This document shows positions 1 to 7,034 of a DNA stretch of 10,381 nucleotides, one piece after another (position 1 is the stretch's first letter; every line of letters starts with the position of its first letter). This DNA is from an uncultured Clostridia bacterium (GTDB lineage Bacteria; Bacillota; Clostridia; Oscillospirales; CAG-272), in the NCBI GenBank assembly GCA_947624945.1, contig CANQMJ010000084.1, forward strand, positions 1 through 10,381, written 5' to 3'. The position numbers and the translations under genes are program-made. The notes below the pieces were generated by a model. The model ran no database searches. It was not told the DNA's origin and worked only from the letters and a program-made list of their open reading frames with translations.

Positions 1-2417
1 AAATAGCCCTCGCGGGCAATCCGAACAGCGGCAAGACGACGCTGTTCAACGCACTGACCGGTTCCAATCAGTTCGTGGGAAACTGGCCGGGCGTCACTGT
101 CGAAAAGAAGGAAGGAAAGCTGAAAAAGTATGACGGCGTCGTCGTCACCGACCTTCCAGGCATTTATTCGCTGTCCCCGTACACGCTTGAAGAGGTCGTC
201 GCGAGAAATTATCTCATTGGCGAGCGTCCCGACGCGATACTGAACATCGTCGACGGCACGAACCTCGAACGAAATCTGTATCTGACGACGCAGCTCGTCG
301 AGCTCGGCATACCTGTCGTCGTCGCGATAAACATGATGGACGTCGTCGAGAAAAACGGCGACAAGATAGACATAAAGGAGCTGTCGCGCGAGCTCGCCGT
401 CCCGGTAGTCAACATTTCGGCCATGAAGGGAACGGGCATAAACGAGGCGGCGGAGGCCGCAGTCAACGCCGCGAAGAACGGCAAAACAGTGCCGCAGCAC
501 ACGTTTTCGGGTCCTGTCGAGCACGCTATCGCGCACATCGAGGAAGCTGCCGTACACGATATGCCGGCGGAGCAGCAGAGATGGTACGCGATAAAGATAT
601 TCGAGCGCGACGAAAAAGTGCTCGAAAAGCTGAATCTCGAAAAAACCGTACTCGATCACATCGAGGAAGATATAAAAGCAGCTGAGGATGAACTCGACGA
701 CGACGCCGAGTCGATAATAACGAACGAGCGATACGTGTATATTGCGGGCATCCTAAAGGGCGTATACAGGAAAAAATCGGCGGGCAGGCTGTCGACGTCG
801 GACAGGATCGACCGCGTCGTGACGAACCGCTGGGCGGCGCTGCCGATATTCGCTGTCGTGATGATAATAGTCTACTATATCTCCGTCTCGACGGTTGGAG
901 CATGGGTCACCGATTTCACGAACGACGGACTGTTCGGCGACGGCTGGCACCTTTTCGGTATAGGCACGTCGGATTATGACGAGGCGATGGACGCATACGC
1001 GGCGGAGCATCTGTTCACCGACGAGCTTAAATCGACGGTGAACGCGGCGGTCGACGCTGATGTGATCGGCGCCGAGGATATCGCGGCGGCGATAGACGAC
1101 GGCAGCTTCGCCGACTTCGACGAAGCATACGGCACATACGCGGACTCGCTCGCAAACGAGGGCTACGACATTTCCGGCATATATGAAGCCGCCGTAGGCG
1201 AGGACGCGGACGGCGTACCCGATACGTCTGAGTACGGTATATGGGTGCCGGGCGTCGGCGAGCTTGCGGCGGCAGGACTTGAAAAGATCGGATGCGCCGA
1301 GTGGCTCGAGAGCCTTATCGTCGACGGAATCATAGGCGGCGTCGGAGCCGTGCTCGGATTCGTGCCGCAGATGCTCGTTCTGTTCTTCTTCCTCGCGTTC
1401 CTTGAATCGTGCGGATACATGGCGCGCATCGCGTTCGTCATGGACAGAATATTCCGCAAGTTCGGTCTGTCCGGCAAGTCGTTCATACCGATGCTGATAG
1501 GCACGGGATGCGGCGTTCCCGGCGTCATGGCGTCGCGCACGATAGAAAACGAGCGCGACCGCAGAATGACTATAATGACGACGACGTTCATACCGTGCGG
1601 CGCGAAGCTGCCGATAATCGCGCTCATCGCGACGGCGCTGTTCCACGGCGCATGGTGGGTGGCGCCCTCCGCATACTTCCTCGGCATGGCGGCTATCGTT
1701 GTGTCCGGCATCATGCTGAAAAAGACGAAGATGTTCGCCGGCGACCCGGCGCCGTTCGTCATGGAACTGCCCGCATACCACTGGCCGACAGCGTCGAACA
1801 TATTCCGCTCCGTATGGGAGCGCGCGTCGTCCTTTATCAAGAAGGCGGGCACGATAATCCTGCTCTCGTCCATCATCATCTGGGCGGGTTCGTCGTTCGG
1901 CACCGTCGACGGACACTTCGGATTCTCGCTCGACCTTGAGCTTGAAGATACGGTGCTCGGCATGATAGGCGGTGCGATAATGTGGCTGTTCGCGCCTCTC
2001 GGCTTCGGCAGCATCAAGGCGACGATCGCGACGATCATGGGACTTGTCGCGAAGGAAGAGGTCGTGGGCGTGTTCGGCGTGCTCGACTTTGAAGGGATCG
2101 CGCCTCTCGCGGGATATGCGTTCCTTGCGTTCAATCTGCTCTGCGCGCCCTGCTTCGCCGCTATCGGCGCTATCAAACGCGAAATGAACAGCGCGAAGTG
2201 GACTTGGTTCGCTATCGGATATCAGTGTGTGTTCGCGTACGCGGTATCGCTGATGATATACCAGTTCGGCGGACTGTTCACGGGAAATGCGAACGTGATA
2301 GGCGTCATCGCCGCGTTTGCGGTGCTCGCGTTCATCATATTCATGCTCGTGCGCCCGTATAAGGAGGCGACGAAGCTCGAATCGAAGAGCGCGGACAAAG
2401 CCGTGACGAAGGTGTGA
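1..2417 (+). CDS. feoB: Ferrous iron transport protein B (FeoB), 5'-truncated
   Basis: GTP-dependent Fe(II) importer of the inner membrane. The reading frame is open from the first base (codons begin at 3) and gives 804 residues before TGA. The start lies outside the window, and since the P-loop GNPNSGKTT (nt 15-41) normally sits near the N terminus, probably only a few codons are missing. The G domain shows G3 DLPG (150-161), G4 NMMD (330-341) and G5 SAMKG (417-431). A helical GDI-like linker follows, then the membrane domain: first TM at about 834-897, GTGCGVPG (1500-1523), FIPCG with the conserved Cys (1587-1601), and the C-terminal CAPC segment near 2140. Between the first TM and the next gate segment is an acidic insertion of about 90 residues (969-1238). 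A small Cys-rich membrane protein follows immediately. The family assignment is very secure. Confidence 0.97.
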   Translation, partial: IALAGNPNSGKTTLFNALTGSNQFVGNWPGVTVEKKEGKLKKYDGVVVTDLPGIYSLSPYTLEEVVARNYLIGERPDAILNIVDGTNLERNLYLTTQLVELGIPVVVAINMMDVVEKNGDKIDIKELSRELAVPVVNISAMKGTGINEAAEAAVNAAKNGKTVPQHTFSGPVEHAIAHIEEAAVHDMPAEQQRWYAIKIFERDEKVLEKLNLEKTVLDHIEEDIKAAEDELDDDAESIITNERYVYIAGILKGVYRKKSAGRLSTSDRIDRVVTNRWAALPIFAVVMIIVYYISVSTVGAWVTDFTNDGLFGDGWHLFGIGTSDYDEAMDAYAAEHLFTDELKSTVNAAVDADVIGAEDIAAAIDDGSFADFDEAYGTYADSLANEGYDISGIYEAAVGEDADGVPDTSEYGIWVPGVGELAAAGLEKIGCAEWLESLIVDGIIGGVGAVLGFVPQMLVLFFFLAFLESCGYMARIAFVMDRIFRKFGLSGKSFIPMLIGTGCGVPGVMASRTIENERDRRMTIMTTTFIPCGAKLPIIALIATALFHGAWWVAPSAYFLGMAAIVVSGIMLKKTKMFAGDPAPFVMELPAYHWPTASNIFRSVWERASSFIKKAGTIILLSSIIIWAGSSFGTVDGHFGFSLDLELEDTVLGMIGGAIMWLFAPLGFGSIKATIATIMGLVAKEEVVGVFGVLDFEGIAPLAGYAFLAFNLLCAPCFAAIGAIKREMNSAKWTWFAIGYQCVFAYAVSLMIYQFGGLFTGNANVIGVIAAFAVLAFIIFMLVRPYKEATKLESKSADKAVTKV

Positions 2418-2431
2418 GCGGAGGCGTCGCT

Positions 2432-2614
2432 ATGCTCGAATGGATACGCGGCAACATCGGTACTATAGTGGTGCTGCTCATCGTGGCGGCGATAGTCGCA
2501 GCGGTGATAGTTAAAATGGCGCGCGACCGTAAGCAGGGGAAGTCGTCGTGCGGCTGCAACTGTGCCGAATGTGCGCTTCACGGCGAGTGCCATAAAAGCG
2601 TAAAATCAAAGTAA
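2432..2614 (+). CDS. FeoB-associated Cys-rich membrane protein
   Basis: A 60-residue protein with one N-terminal transmembrane helix (about residues 8-28) and a short basic tail carrying five Cys at 40, 42, 44, 47 and 53 (CGCNC, then C and C) plus His at 50 and 54. This fits the small FeoB-associated Cys-rich proteins found after feoB in many Bacillota; a role in iron handling or FeoB stability is inferred from context. I chose the ATG at 2432 because GGAGG (2420-2424) lies 7 nt upstream. An in-frame GTG at 2414 overlaps the feoB stop and would add six residues, but it has no better ribosome binding site. It is the last gene of the feo unit, followed within 4 nt by a terminator hairpin. Confidence 0.85.
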   Translation: MLEWIRGNIGTIVVLLIVAAIVAAVIVKMARDRKQGKSSCGCNCAECALHGECHKSVKSK

Positions 2615-2617
2615 AAC

Positions 2618-2649
2618 ATCGGACGGACCGAAACGGTCCGTCCGATTTT
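2618..2649 (+). terminator. Bidirectional rho-independent terminator
   Basis: A perfect 13-bp inverted repeat (2618-2630 with 2634-2646) with a 3-nt AAA loop is followed by TTTT on the plus strand. Read on the minus strand, the same hairpin is followed by a T-rich tract (complement of 2617 down to about 2601). It lies 3 nt after the stop of the Cys-rich gene and 10 nt after the stop of the convergent minus-strand gene, so it can end both transcripts. Confidence 0.9.
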
Positions 2650-2656
2650 GCTATTG

Positions 2657-3049
2657 TCAATATTCCGTTACGGTTGGATAGTCCGCGGCGATAATATCGG
2701 CGATAAGGTTCGTGCCGACGATAAGAAAGTGGCGCGCGCTGTGAGGAAAAAGCGCGCAATTCTCACGAAAATTTTGCAGATACTGCGAGTCATCGCTGAC
2801 GAAAAACGACCACGCGTCATTTTTGCAGTCGACCCAACAGTCGTCGCGGTATGCCTCGGCGCTCACCTGATACGAGACAAAGCTGTCCCATATGAATTTG
2901 AGGTGTTTGTGCCTGTCTCTGTTTTTCCCGTCGGGGATCATCTCGACCGTAAGACCGTCGGGACCGATGCGCACGTTGTCGACATCGTATATCGTGTCGA
3001 GCTCGTCTGCGGGATACCAGCGCGCATGCGTCTTATCTTTCGATATCAT
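2657..3049 (-). CDS. Hypothetical protein, 130 aa, unknown function
   Basis: I do not recognise a named family. The product is a soluble, mixed-charge 130-residue protein with no signal peptide, transmembrane helix or obvious catalytic motif. Its N terminus is MISKDKTHARWYPADEL, its middle is rich in aromatics and holds four Cys in all, and it ends PTVTEY. The start is well supported: AGGAG lies 5 nt before the ATG at 3049. It follows the tmcAL-like gene by only 15 nt, so the two are probably co-transcribed. It ends 10 nt before the shared terminator. Its DNA is less GC-rich than its neighbours: 124 G/C in the 240 bases from 2701 to 2940, about 52%. The reading frame, ribosome binding site and terminator make it a credible gene; the function is open. 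Confidence 0.75.
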   Translation of the reverse strand: MISKDKTHARWYPADELDTIYDVDNVRIGPDGLTVEMIPDGKNRDRHKHLKFIWDSFVSYQVSAEAYRDDCWVDCKNDAWSFFVSDDSQYLQNFRENCALFPHSARHFLIVGTNLIADIIAADYPTVTEY

Positions 3050-3064
3050 GTCTGCTCCTTTCCT

Positions 3065-4222
3065 TTATTCGCGTACGATCACGGGCGGCGTGCGCAGAAA
3101 CGCGTCATACGGCAGCGCGGGCGAATATGCGAGCGTGTAAAGCGCGTCGAGACGCGCGTCGAGCGCGGACGCGAGCCTCGCCTCCGACGTTACCGCGACG
3201 TCGCCGCGATAGCGGTGGAGCGCCGATATCCCGCGCGCGTTCGCGGCTAAAAGCTGCGTCGCGGTGATCGGCGCATGAAGCGCCGACTGCGGAACGCGAA
3301 GCGCGGCGAACGCGGCGGCGCGCCGCAGACGCGCGTTCGTGTACTTTTTTGTCGCTGAAAGCGACATCATATCGCCAAAGCTGCGCGACTCCTTTGCGGC
3401 CGCGATAAGTCTGCGACCGACGCCGCCTCCGCATTCGGCAAAGCCGTCGACTTCGTCGGGGTCGGTGAGGCGGAGTATCGGCAGCAGCACGTCACCGAAC
3501 CGCGCCTCAGACGCGACGCCTCGCTCGCGTACCACTGACATTATAATTTCAAGCGCGTCGGCGGGTATGAAGTCCGATACGTCGTTGCCGGACGACATCA
3601 TTTCGCGTATCGCGGACGCCGACGCGATGCCGTCGGCGATATCGCCGTCGTGACGCGCGCCGACGCGGCGAACCGCATACGGACGCACGCGCGTGCCCGC
3701 GAGCGCGCGAATATATTCTACGCCGAGCATGTCGTTTGGACCGTCGGGGAAGGGGGAGTCGAACATTTCTTCATACAGCGACTGCATCGACCGCGCATTA
3801 TGACCGCCCTCGCCGCATTTGTAAAGGCGCGCGCGGTATTCGACGCTTGACATATTTGATGCGGCGCGGACGAGCGATCCCGTGTCGCCGCATTCGCTGC
3901 CGAATACGAGCGTATGCGTGACGTCTGGGAATGCTTCGGACAACGACTGTATGACGGCGGCGCCTCCGCGCGCAAAATATTCGGCGGACGACGAACAGTA
4001 CGGGAACGGCAGCGACAAGACGAGATCGGCGCCGATAGAGAGCGCGGCTTTTGCGCGCGTGAATTTGTCGAGCGAGGCAGGCGAGCCGCGCTCCGTCAAA
4101 TGACCGCTCATGACGCATACGACAAGGGAGTCGGGAAAAGCTGTGCGCGCCGACTCGATGAGGTGCGCGTGTCCCTTGTGCGGCGGGTCGAATTCGCATA
4201 TTATATAGATAAAATTTCGCAT
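3065..4222 (-). CDS. tmcAL: TmcAL-like tRNA(Met) cytidine acetate ligase (nucleotidyltransferase)
   Basis: Family members (YlbM/TmcAL) activate acetate with ATP and acetylate the wobble cytidine of elongator tRNA(Met). The 385-residue product carries the nucleotidyltransferase HxGH motif as HKGH (residues 15-18). It also has VMSGHLTERG (37-46), the family block GADLVLSLPFPY (64-75) followed by SAEYFA, FGSE (107-110), GPNDMLGVEY (161-170) and SASAIR (201-206), the counterpart of the second nucleotide-binding motif. The usual EYNPFHNGH is EFDPPHKGH here, and the usual SGN is SGH, so this is a diverged member. The start is the ATG at 4222 because homology begins there; its ribosome binding site is weak. 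A 72-codon open extension upstream lacks family similarity and crosses the promoters and ackA. It is divergent from ackA and is followed after 15 nt by the 130-aa gene. It is slightly shorter than B. subtilis TmcAL (about 415 aa). Confidence 0.88.
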   Translation of the reverse strand: MRNFIYIICEFDPPHKGHAHLIESARTAFPDSLVVCVMSGHLTERGSPASLDKFTRAKAALSIGADLVLSLPFPYCSSSAEYFARGGAAVIQSLSEAFPDVTHTLVFGSECGDTGSLVRAASNMSSVEYRARLYKCGEGGHNARSMQSLYEEMFDSPFPDGPNDMLGVEYIRALAGTRVRPYAVRRVGARHDGDIADGIASASAIREMMSSGNDVSDFIPADALEIIMSVVRERGVASEARFGDVLLPILRLTDPDEVDGFAECGGGVGRRLIAAAKESRSFGDMMSLSATKKYTNARLRRAAAFAALRVPQSALHAPITATQLLAANARGISALHRYRGDVAVTSEARLASALDARLDALYTLAYSPALPYDAFLRTPPVIVRE

Positions 4223-4249
4223 ATTACCGTTCTTTGTTAAAAACTTTAC

Positions 4250-4278
4250 TTGACCTTGCGGATTTGTTATAGTATAAT
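4250..4278 (+). promoter_or_regulatory. Sigma-70/sigma-A type promoter of ackA
   Basis: TTGACC (4250-4255) and a perfect TATAAT (4273-4278) are separated by 17 bp. Initiation would fall near 4285, giving an ackA leader of about 70 nt. This AT-rich island stands out in GC-rich surroundings. It probably drives ackA and the closely spaced ktrB-ktrA. Confidence 0.85.
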
Positions 4279-4280
4279 CA

Positions 4281-4309
4281 ATAATAAATGTTTCGCGCCG
4301 TTTTGTCAA
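4281..4309 (-). promoter_or_regulatory. Sigma-70/sigma-A type promoter of the tmcAL-like gene
   Basis: On the minus strand a perfect TTGACA (complement of 4304-4309) and TATTAT (complement of 4281-4286) are separated by 17 bp. Initiation would fall near 4274, about 50 nt before the ATG at 4222. The -10 box lies 2 bp from the -10 box of the ackA promoter, so the two open complexes would overlap. Confidence 0.75.
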
Positions 4310-4356
4310 TCGCACGCGCGCAAAACAAAAAAATAATTCCCGACAGAGGTAAGATA

Positions 4357-5601
4357 ATGAAGGTACTTGTTGTAAACGCAGGAAGCTCGTCGCTGAAGTA
4401 TCAGCTGCTCGAAACGAAAACGGGCGACGTTCTCGCAAAGGGTCTTTGCGAGCGCATCGGCATCGAGGGCGGTCATATCGAGCATAAGGTAAACGGTCAG
4501 AAGTATAACGAAAACATCGAATTCGACAACCACGCGACGGCGATGAAGGTCGTCATCGACCACCTGACGCACCCGGAATACGGCTGCATCAAGGATATGG
4601 ACGAGATCGAGGCTGTCGGTCACAGAGTCGTCCACGGCGGACCGTACTTCTTCGACAGCGTGCTGCTCACAGACGATGTACTTGAAAAGCTGAAGCTCTG
4701 CTACGATTTCGCGCCGCTCCACACCGGCGCTCACATAATGGGCATCGAGGGGTGCCTCTCCGTCATGCCGCATAAGCCGCAGGTGCTCGTGTTCGACACG
4801 TCGTTCCATCAGACGATGCCGGAGAAAGCGTACATGTTCGGCTTCTCGTATGACGTTTACGAAAAGTATTCGCTGCGCAAGTACGGCGCGCACGGCACAT
4901 CGCACAAATACGTCGCAACAGAGATGGCGAAGATACTCGGCAAGCCCATCGAGGAAACGAAGATAATCACATGCCACATCGGCAACGGCGCATCTATCAC
5001 TGCTGTCGACGGCGGCAAGTGCGTCGACACGAGCATGGGTTTCACGCCGCTCGACGGTCTTGTAATGGGCACGCGCTGCGGCTCCGTCGACCCGTCCGCA
5101 GTCACGTACATCATGGAGAAGGAGGGCTACACGCCCGCCGAGATGAACGAGTACATGAACAAGAAGTGCGGATATCTCGGCATCTCCGGCTTCTCGTCCG
5201 ACAGCCGCGACCTCGAGGCTGCGATAAAGGGACAGACGCTCTTCGGCGAGCCGTATGAGGCGACGCCGGAGCAGAGGCACCGCGCGATGATCGCAGTGTC
5301 GATGATGGCGTACGAGGTACAGAAGTATATAGGCTCGTATACGGCGGCGATGAACGGTCTTGACGCTATTGTGTTCACCGCGGGCATGGGCGAGAACAAC
5401 CCCGAGCTGCGCGAGCGCGCATGCTCGAACATGGAGTTCTTCGGCATCAAATTTGACAAGGAAAAGAACGCAAAGACGCATCACCAGAGCGACAACGTCG
5501 AGCTCTCGACGCCCGATTCGCGCGTTAAGGTATACGTTATCCCGACGAACGAGGAGCTCGCTATCGCGCGCGATACGGAGCGCATCGTAAGCGGCAGATA
5601 A
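4357..5601 (+). CDS. ackA: Acetate kinase (AckA)
   Basis: Interconverts acetate plus ATP and acetyl phosphate plus ADP in the cytosol, typically the ATP-yielding last step of acetate fermentation. The product has 414 residues, close to the usual 400-410. Active-site residues, in family (Methanosarcina thermophila) numbering one higher than here, are present: N7 (VNAGSSS), R90 and V92 (HRVVHGG), H122, D147 (FDTSFHQTMP), H179 (HGTSH), the HIGNG phosphate loop, P231 and R240 (MGTRCG), and the TNEEL Glu near 399-400. Two departures stand out: YGFHGTSH is YGAHGTSH (Ala178), and the APLHNPAN block is APLHTGAH (119-126). The start at 4357 has AGAGGT (4345-4350) upstream. An in-frame ATG at 4288 would add 23 non-homologous residues. 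No pta gene is adjacent. ktrB follows 3 nt after the stop. Confidence 0.96.
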   Translation: MKVLVVNAGSSSLKYQLLETKTGDVLAKGLCERIGIEGGHIEHKVNGQKYNENIEFDNHATAMKVVIDHLTHPEYGCIKDMDEIEAVGHRVVHGGPYFFDSVLLTDDVLEKLKLCYDFAPLHTGAHIMGIEGCLSVMPHKPQVLVFDTSFHQTMPEKAYMFGFSYDVYEKYSLRKYGAHGTSHKYVATEMAKILGKPIEETKIITCHIGNGASITAVDGGKCVDTSMGFTPLDGLVMGTRCGSVDPSAVTYIMEKEGYTPAEMNEYMNKKCGYLGISGFSSDSRDLEAAIKGQTLFGEPYEATPEQRHRAMIAVSMMAYEVQKYIGSYTAAMNGLDAIVFTAGMGENNPELRERACSNMEFFGIKFDKEKNAKTHHQSDNVELSTPDSRVKVYVIPTNEELAIARDTERIVSGR

Positions 5602-5604
5602 ATC

Positions 5605-7005
5605 TTGAAAAAGATCGGAAAAGATATTGACGCGGACGTGAAAACACCGTCCGCGTCAAAAAAAGATACGGAAAAGCGGCGGCTGCCGAGACTGCGGCTG
5701 TCGAACGCGCAGGTCATAATCATCGGATTTGCCGCGATGATACTCGTCGGCGCGGTGCTCTTGATGCTGCCGATATCGACGGCGGACCGCAAAGGCGCGA
5801 CGTTCTCCGACGCGGTATTTACCGCGACGTCGGCGGTATGCGTGACGGGACTCGTCGTGCAGGATACTGCGACTTACTGGTCCGCGTTCGGTCAGGCAGT
5901 CATAATCACGCTGATACAGATAGGCGGCATGGGAGTCGTGACCGTCACGGTCGCAATATCGCTCGTGTCGGGCAGGCGCATCGGACTGCGCCAGCGCAGC
6001 ACGATGATGGATTCGATATCGGCGCCGCAGGTCGGCGGCATCGTCAAGCTGACGGGCTTTATACTCATAATGACGGCGGTGTTCGAGCTTATCGGCGCCG
6101 TCGCGATGGCGCCCGTGTTCATTTCAAAGCTCGGCGCGGGACGCGGCATCTGGTACGCGGTTTTCCACTCGATATCGGCGTTCTGCAACGCGGGATTCGA
6201 CCTCTTTGGCATTGACGGAAAGTTTTCGTCGCTGACGGGGTATCACGATAACGCCGTCGTCAACGTTGCGATAATGCTGCTTATAATCATCGGCGGCATC
6301 GGATTCCTCGTATGGGACGACGTGAGAACGAACAAGTGGCATCTGCGCCGCTACCGTATGCAGAGCAAGGTCGTGCTCGTCGTGACGCTCGTGCTCATAT
6401 TCGCGCCGGCGCTGTGGTTCTTCTTCCTCGAATTCGCGGACGAGCCGCTCGGCGTGCGCGTGCTGCACTCGCTTTTCCAGTCGGTGACGCTGCGCACGGC
6501 GGGCTTCAACACCGTCGATTTCTCGCTGATCAGCTCGTCGGGACTCGCGATAATGATAGTGCTGATGCTTATAGGCGGCTCGCCCGGCTCGACGGCGGGC
6601 GGCATGAAGACGACGACGGCGGCAGTTATGACGTCGACGGCGATGTCGGTGTTCCGCCGCCGCGACGACGCGCATTTCTTCGGGCGCAGGATATCGCCCG
6701 ATACGATACGCGACGCGGCGACGCTCGTGACGATGTACGTGCTCTTATTTTTGACCGGCGGCATAGTGATATCGGTAGTCGAGGGACTGCCGCTCGGCGA
6801 GTGCCTGTTTGAAACGGCATCGGCTGTCGGAACGGTCGGTCTTACAATGGGCATCACGCCGTCGCTCGGCATCATCTCGCGCATAATCCTGATCGCGCTG
6901 ATGTATTTCGGACGCGTAGGCGGGCTGACGCTCATATTCGCGGTCACGTCGCCGACGGCGGCTCCGTCGTCGAAGCTGCCGCAGGAGAAGCTGACGGTCG
7001 GCTGA
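5605..7005 (+). CDS. ktrB: Potassium uptake protein KtrB/TrkH family, membrane subunit
   Basis: Cation channel-like subunit of a Ktr/Trk potassium uptake system. The 466-residue product has a basic cytosolic N terminus (about 1-33) and then the four membrane-pore-membrane repeats. The selectivity-filter Gly segments are VTGL (80-83), NAGF (195-198), TAGF (298-301) and TVGL (410-413). The intramembrane gate loop GGSPGSTAGGMKTTT lies at 324-338. The length fits KtrB. The start is not certain: the frame opens only after the ackA stop, TTG at 5605 comes first and gives MKKIGKD, and no clear ribosome binding site precedes it. A GTG at 5638 is the alternative, and the first in-frame ATG is already inside the first membrane helix. 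The 3-nt gap to ackA suggests translational coupling. The RCK partner follows after 29 nt. Confidence 0.93.
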   Translation: MKKIGKDIDADVKTPSASKKDTEKRRLPRLRLSNAQVIIIGFAAMILVGAVLLMLPISTADRKGATFSDAVFTATSAVCVTGLVVQDTATYWSAFGQAVIITLIQIGGMGVVTVTVAISLVSGRRIGLRQRSTMMDSISAPQVGGIVKLTGFILIMTAVFELIGAVAMAPVFISKLGAGRGIWYAVFHSISAFCNAGFDLFGIDGKFSSLTGYHDNAVVNVAIMLLIIIGGIGFLVWDDVRTNKWHLRRYRMQSKVVLVVTLVLIFAPALWFFFLEFADEPLGVRVLHSLFQSVTLRTAGFNTVDFSLISSSGLAIMIVLMLIGGSPGSTAGGMKTTTAAVMTSTAMSVFRRRDDAHFFGRRISPDTIRDAATLVTMYVLLFLTGGIVISVVEGLPLGECLFETASAVGTVGLTMGITPSLGIISRIILIALMYFGRVGGLTLIFAVTSPTAAPSSKLPQEKLTVG

Positions 7006-7034
7006 TATACGGTCGACAATGAAAGGATAAGAAA

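Noticed and set aside
75..77. GTG at 75 as the feoB start
   Set aside because: The P-loop GNPNSGKTT is in the same frame upstream at 15-41, so the gene begins before the window.
753..1916. Long minus-strand open frame (387 codons) opposite feoB; a similar one at 1163-2176
   Set aside because: Both run antisense to a certain feoB. The translations are Arg/His-rich or low-complexity with no domain. GC-rich codon use makes antisense stops rare.
4300..4326. Weak stem in the ackA leader (GTTTTG with CAAAAC)
   Set aside because: Only six mostly A-T pairs around a 15-nt loop; not distinguishable from chance.
4288..4356. In-frame ATG at 4288 as an alternative, nearly leaderless ackA start
   Set aside because: It would add 23 residues without family similarity, and the ATG at 4357 has its own ribosome binding site and the VNAGSSS motif at the expected position.
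4223..4438. 72-codon upstream extension of the tmcAL-like gene
   Set aside because: It covers both promoters and runs into ackA. The HxGH-type N terminus begins right after the ATG at 4222.
4306..5484. 392-codon minus-strand open frame opposite ackA
   Set aside because: Shadow of ackA: no ribosome binding site logic, composition dominated by Arg, Val and His, no recognisable motif.
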